Part shown: piece after piece, positions 59,173-61,131 of the stretch
Layout: each line of letters opens with the position of its first letter
Position numbering within the stretch: position 1 is the first letter of the stretch
From: an uncultured Prevotellaceae bacterium
GTDB taxonomy: Bacteria > Bacteroidota > Bacteroidia > Bacteroidales > Bacteroidaceae
DNA: 61,131 bases
Direction of reading: 5' to 3'
Assembly: GCA_902774925.1 (NCBI GenBank)
Contig: CACYKE010000026.1
Coordinates: forward strand, 1-61,131
The notes under the pieces: generated by a model
Database searches by the model: none
The model's input: the letters and a program-made list of their open reading frames with translations, nothing else
Told to the model about the DNA's origin: nothing
Position numbers and translations under genes: made by a program

Positions 59173-60591
59173 TTACTGAGCTGATATTGTGCTACCGCTA
59201 CGTGTACCGTTAGCTGTCATGCGCTGACCTCCTGCACTCTGTTCAGTCATTCTGCGCTTCTTGGTGTTTGCAGCACCGCTACCCAAGGCACGGGCTCCGG
59301 CTTTCTTCACGATACCGTCTTCGTCGAACTGCACAACGAGTATACTGTTCGAACGCGGATACATCCATTCTGTCACACCGTCGCTGGTGGTTACCTTGCT
59401 GGTAGCCTCACCGACAGCCATCTCAACTTCTTCCATCGACATGCCAGGAATCACACGACCTTCGCGGATAGCCGTACGGGTTTCGAGGGTGGTGTTACGG
59501 GCTGTTCCTTCACCCATAGAGAACAGGTAGCCGAAATATTCTTCTCTTGGACCGCGATTGTCCTCGTTGAAGGTGATGTCCTTATAATAGATACGACGTG
59601 TCTCCACTTCACGCAGGGTCAGCGTATAGAAGCCCTCGCGACTCTTATCACGATTGATTTCGTCGATGATGAAACCTGTGAAGCGTGGTACCTTCACGTC
59701 ACGCTGCTTGCCGGCACCCTTACTACTCATGGCGGTGGCAAACTTGTTGTGAACGGTCTGGTTCAGATAACTCTTGATGTCCTTCGAAACGGTCATCTCG
59801 GCACCCGTGAACTCAAACGAGCCTTCAAACAGGAACTTGGCATTGTCTACGTCAAATTCGTCGTCGCGCATACCGCAGTTGGTCTTCGACATAGCCACAT
59901 TCTGATAGAACTGGTCACCATTTTCGTCCTCGACAATAATCTTGACGGGGAACGAACGCGTGCCGACACCGATAGCTTTCACTGTCACCAGCCTGTTCTT
60001 CGGATATTTCACTTCCTGATAGCCGTCACTATCGTAATCCGTATCAATGCGGAAGAACTGGGTACGTGTAATCAATGGCTGGTCCATTAGCAACTCGCGG
60101 GCCTTGTCGACATCACCCAGATAGGCGAGGGTAGGGACGCCCATTTTGCCGTAGCAATAGTCGTCGAACGTACCGCTGGGCAACTCGTAGTAATAGCTCT
60201 TGTTGTTCGTTTCGCAGAAGAAATTGACGTGGACGCGACCGTTTGGCATATCCTCGTGGCCCCTATAAACCATAATGTGATGGCGTAGGGCGCCACTGCT
60301 CACTTCTTTGTTTGTGATCATGTCACGGAAAGTGCCTACCAGCAGGTCGTACTTCTCTGGTATCACCATAAAACGCATCCCGTCCTTCCAGTCACACATG
60401 CTGTAGTAGCGGAAGTTCTTGCCCATAAAATCTTTGGGTTCTGCCTCTTCAGCGACAACATTGTCTGCTGTGATTGCAGCAGCAACTTCTGTCTTCTTCA
60501 CGTTCTTTGTCTTCACAATGTAGTCATTGCTCTGAGCCTTCGCGGTAGTCATGGCAAATGCCACTCCTGCCAACAAAATCATTCTTTTCAT
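59173..60591 (-). CDS. Secreted protein of unknown function with SmpA/BamE-like C-terminus
   Basis: 472 residues from the ATG at 60591 (signal MKRMILLAGVAFAMTTAKAQ). The middle, residues 45-360, is beta-rich with no family I can name; FVIDEINRDKSREGFYTLTLREVETRRIYYKDITF-type strands suggest a jelly-roll or barrel-like fold. Residues of roughly 385-445 (IREGRVIPGMSMEEVEMAVGEATSKVTTSDGVTEWMYPRSNSILVVQFDEDGIVKKAG) fit the SmpA/OmlA pattern: G-M-S-xx-V, small-G-x-P/A, W-x-Y, F-D-x-D-G. The last 30 residues are Ser/Arg/Gly-rich. Two tandem promoters precede it, one decayed. Divergent from dnaK; envelope stress or assembly is a guess. Confidence 0.7.
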   Translation of the reverse strand: MKRMILLAGVAFAMTTAKAQSNDYIVKTKNVKKTEVAAAITADNVVAEEAEPKDFMGKNFRYYSMCDWKDGMRFMVIPEKYDLLVGTFRDMITNKEVSSGALRHHIMVYRGHEDMPNGRVHVNFFCETNNKSYYYELPSGTFDDYCYGKMGVPTLAYLGDVDKARELLMDQPLITRTQFFRIDTDYDSDGYQEVKYPKNRLVTVKAIGVGTRSFPVKIIVEDENGDQFYQNVAMSKTNCGMRDDEFDVDNAKFLFEGSFEFTGAEMTVSKDIKSYLNQTVHNKFATAMSSKGAGKQRDVKVPRFTGFIIDEINRDKSREGFYTLTLREVETRRIYYKDITFNEDNRGPREEYFGYLFSMGEGTARNTTLETRTAIREGRVIPGMSMEEVEMAVGEATSKVTTSDGVTEWMYPRSNSILVVQFDEDGIVKKAGARALGSGAANTKKRRMTEQSAGGQRMTANGTRSGSTISAQ

Positions 60592-60627
60592 CATGATGTA
60601 TTTTGTCATTTATCGTAATTCTGCCGA

Positions 60628-60740
60628 CAAAGTTACGAATAAACGAGCAAAATACCAAAAAAAATCGCTTTTTTTTGTATTTTCGAGTGTGAGTGACTTC
60701 TCCGAAGGAAAAGTTACGAATAAACGAGCAAAATACCAAA
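60628..60740 (-). promoter_or_regulatory. Tandem duplicated promoter, 30-bp direct repeat
   Basis: Identical 30-bp copies at 60630-60659 and 60711-60740. The proximal copy reads TTTG (60656-60659), 20 bp, TAACTTTG (60628-60635) on the minus strand. The distal copy has TAACTTTT (60709-60716), lacking the final G. Confidence 0.7.
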
Positions 60741-60785
60741 TAAAAATATGCCAAAATGTCATTATATTCTTCATTTTTTTTTATT

Positions 60786-60802
60786 TTGGCACGCACTTTG
60801 CT
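60786..60802 (+). promoter_or_regulatory. Sigma-54-type promoter of dnaK
   Basis: TTGGCACGCACTTTGCT: the -24 GG (60788-60789) and -12 GC (60800-60801) are separated by exactly 10 bases and match the RpoN consensus TTGGCACG-N4-TTGC. The start codon is about 50 bp downstream. Confidence 0.6.
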
Positions 60803-60834
60803 ATTTTGTCAGTGTCAAATCATGCAATTATTAA

Positions 60835-61131
<297 letters not shown>

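Overview
The window is from a member of the Bacteroidota, most likely a gut Prevotella/Segatella-type organism (family Prevotellaceae). The signs are SusC/SusD-type glycan uptake genes, many promoters of the TTTG-N20-TAnnTTTG type used by the Bacteroidota housekeeping sigma factor, a DUF4492-cydA-cydB locus, and secreted proteins ending in the tail GQRV...KGLYIxNGKKVVIK. No rRNA, tRNA, CRISPR array, phage or conjugative module was recognised. The identification is inference from gene content.

Layout. 1-6.1 kb: a frameshifted TonB-dependent receptor, a second receptor-like outer membrane barrel, an NhaC-family antiporter and a PAP2 phosphatase. 6.1-12.9 kb: a GH51 arabinofuranosidase behind a cupin lipoprotein, a VanW-family protein, TcdA, a remnant of a mobile-element gene, a secreted NUC1 nuclease and a MATE exporter. 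12.8-15.9 kb: cytochrome bd oxidase (DUF4492, cydA, cydB) reading into the MATE gene. 16-21.9 kb: a TolC/HlyD/ABC-2 permease efflux operon with no ATPase. 21.9-30.1 kb: peptidase T, an acyltransferase, LicD, an ornithine-cyclodeaminase-like enzyme, a nucleotidyltransferase/PLP-enzyme fusion and metG. 30.2-56 kb: a pectin utilisation region (CE8 pectinesterase, PL1 and PL10 lyases, GH43, SusC, SusD, a DUF5123-like lipoprotein) into which three cassettes of a secreted repeat protein plus a tiny peptide are inserted, along with a REP-associated (RAYT) transposase. 56-61 kb: a conserved hypothetical gene, a saccharopine-dehydrogenase-like gene, recA, a secreted protein and the start of dnaK.

How it works together. 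In the pectin region de-esterification (CE8), backbone cleavage (PL1, PL10) and side-chain trimming (GH43, perhaps GH51 elsewhere) would feed oligosaccharides to SusC/SusD. Near-palindromes of the LacI-family type (GTAAACGTTTAC) lie mostly 20-31 bp upstream of the -33 boxes of six genes here, suggesting one regulon that includes two of the cassette proteins.

Most unusual structure. (1) Three copies of a two-gene cassette: a secreted protein followed by a 48-59 residue peptide with a conserved start (MKKxYxxPxME[IV][VI]xI...LLAGS) and a variable acidic end. (2) At least 15 short arrays of 7-bp units, nearly always five units (35 bp), in several sequence flavours, lying inside unrelated coding sequences and at gene junctions, and at the same point of the C-terminal tail in five secreted proteins. 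(3) A roughly 490-nt strongly structured leader before one cassette. Smaller signals are a sigma-54-like promoter before dnaK, candidate leaderless genes, and a REP-like hairpin inside tcdA.
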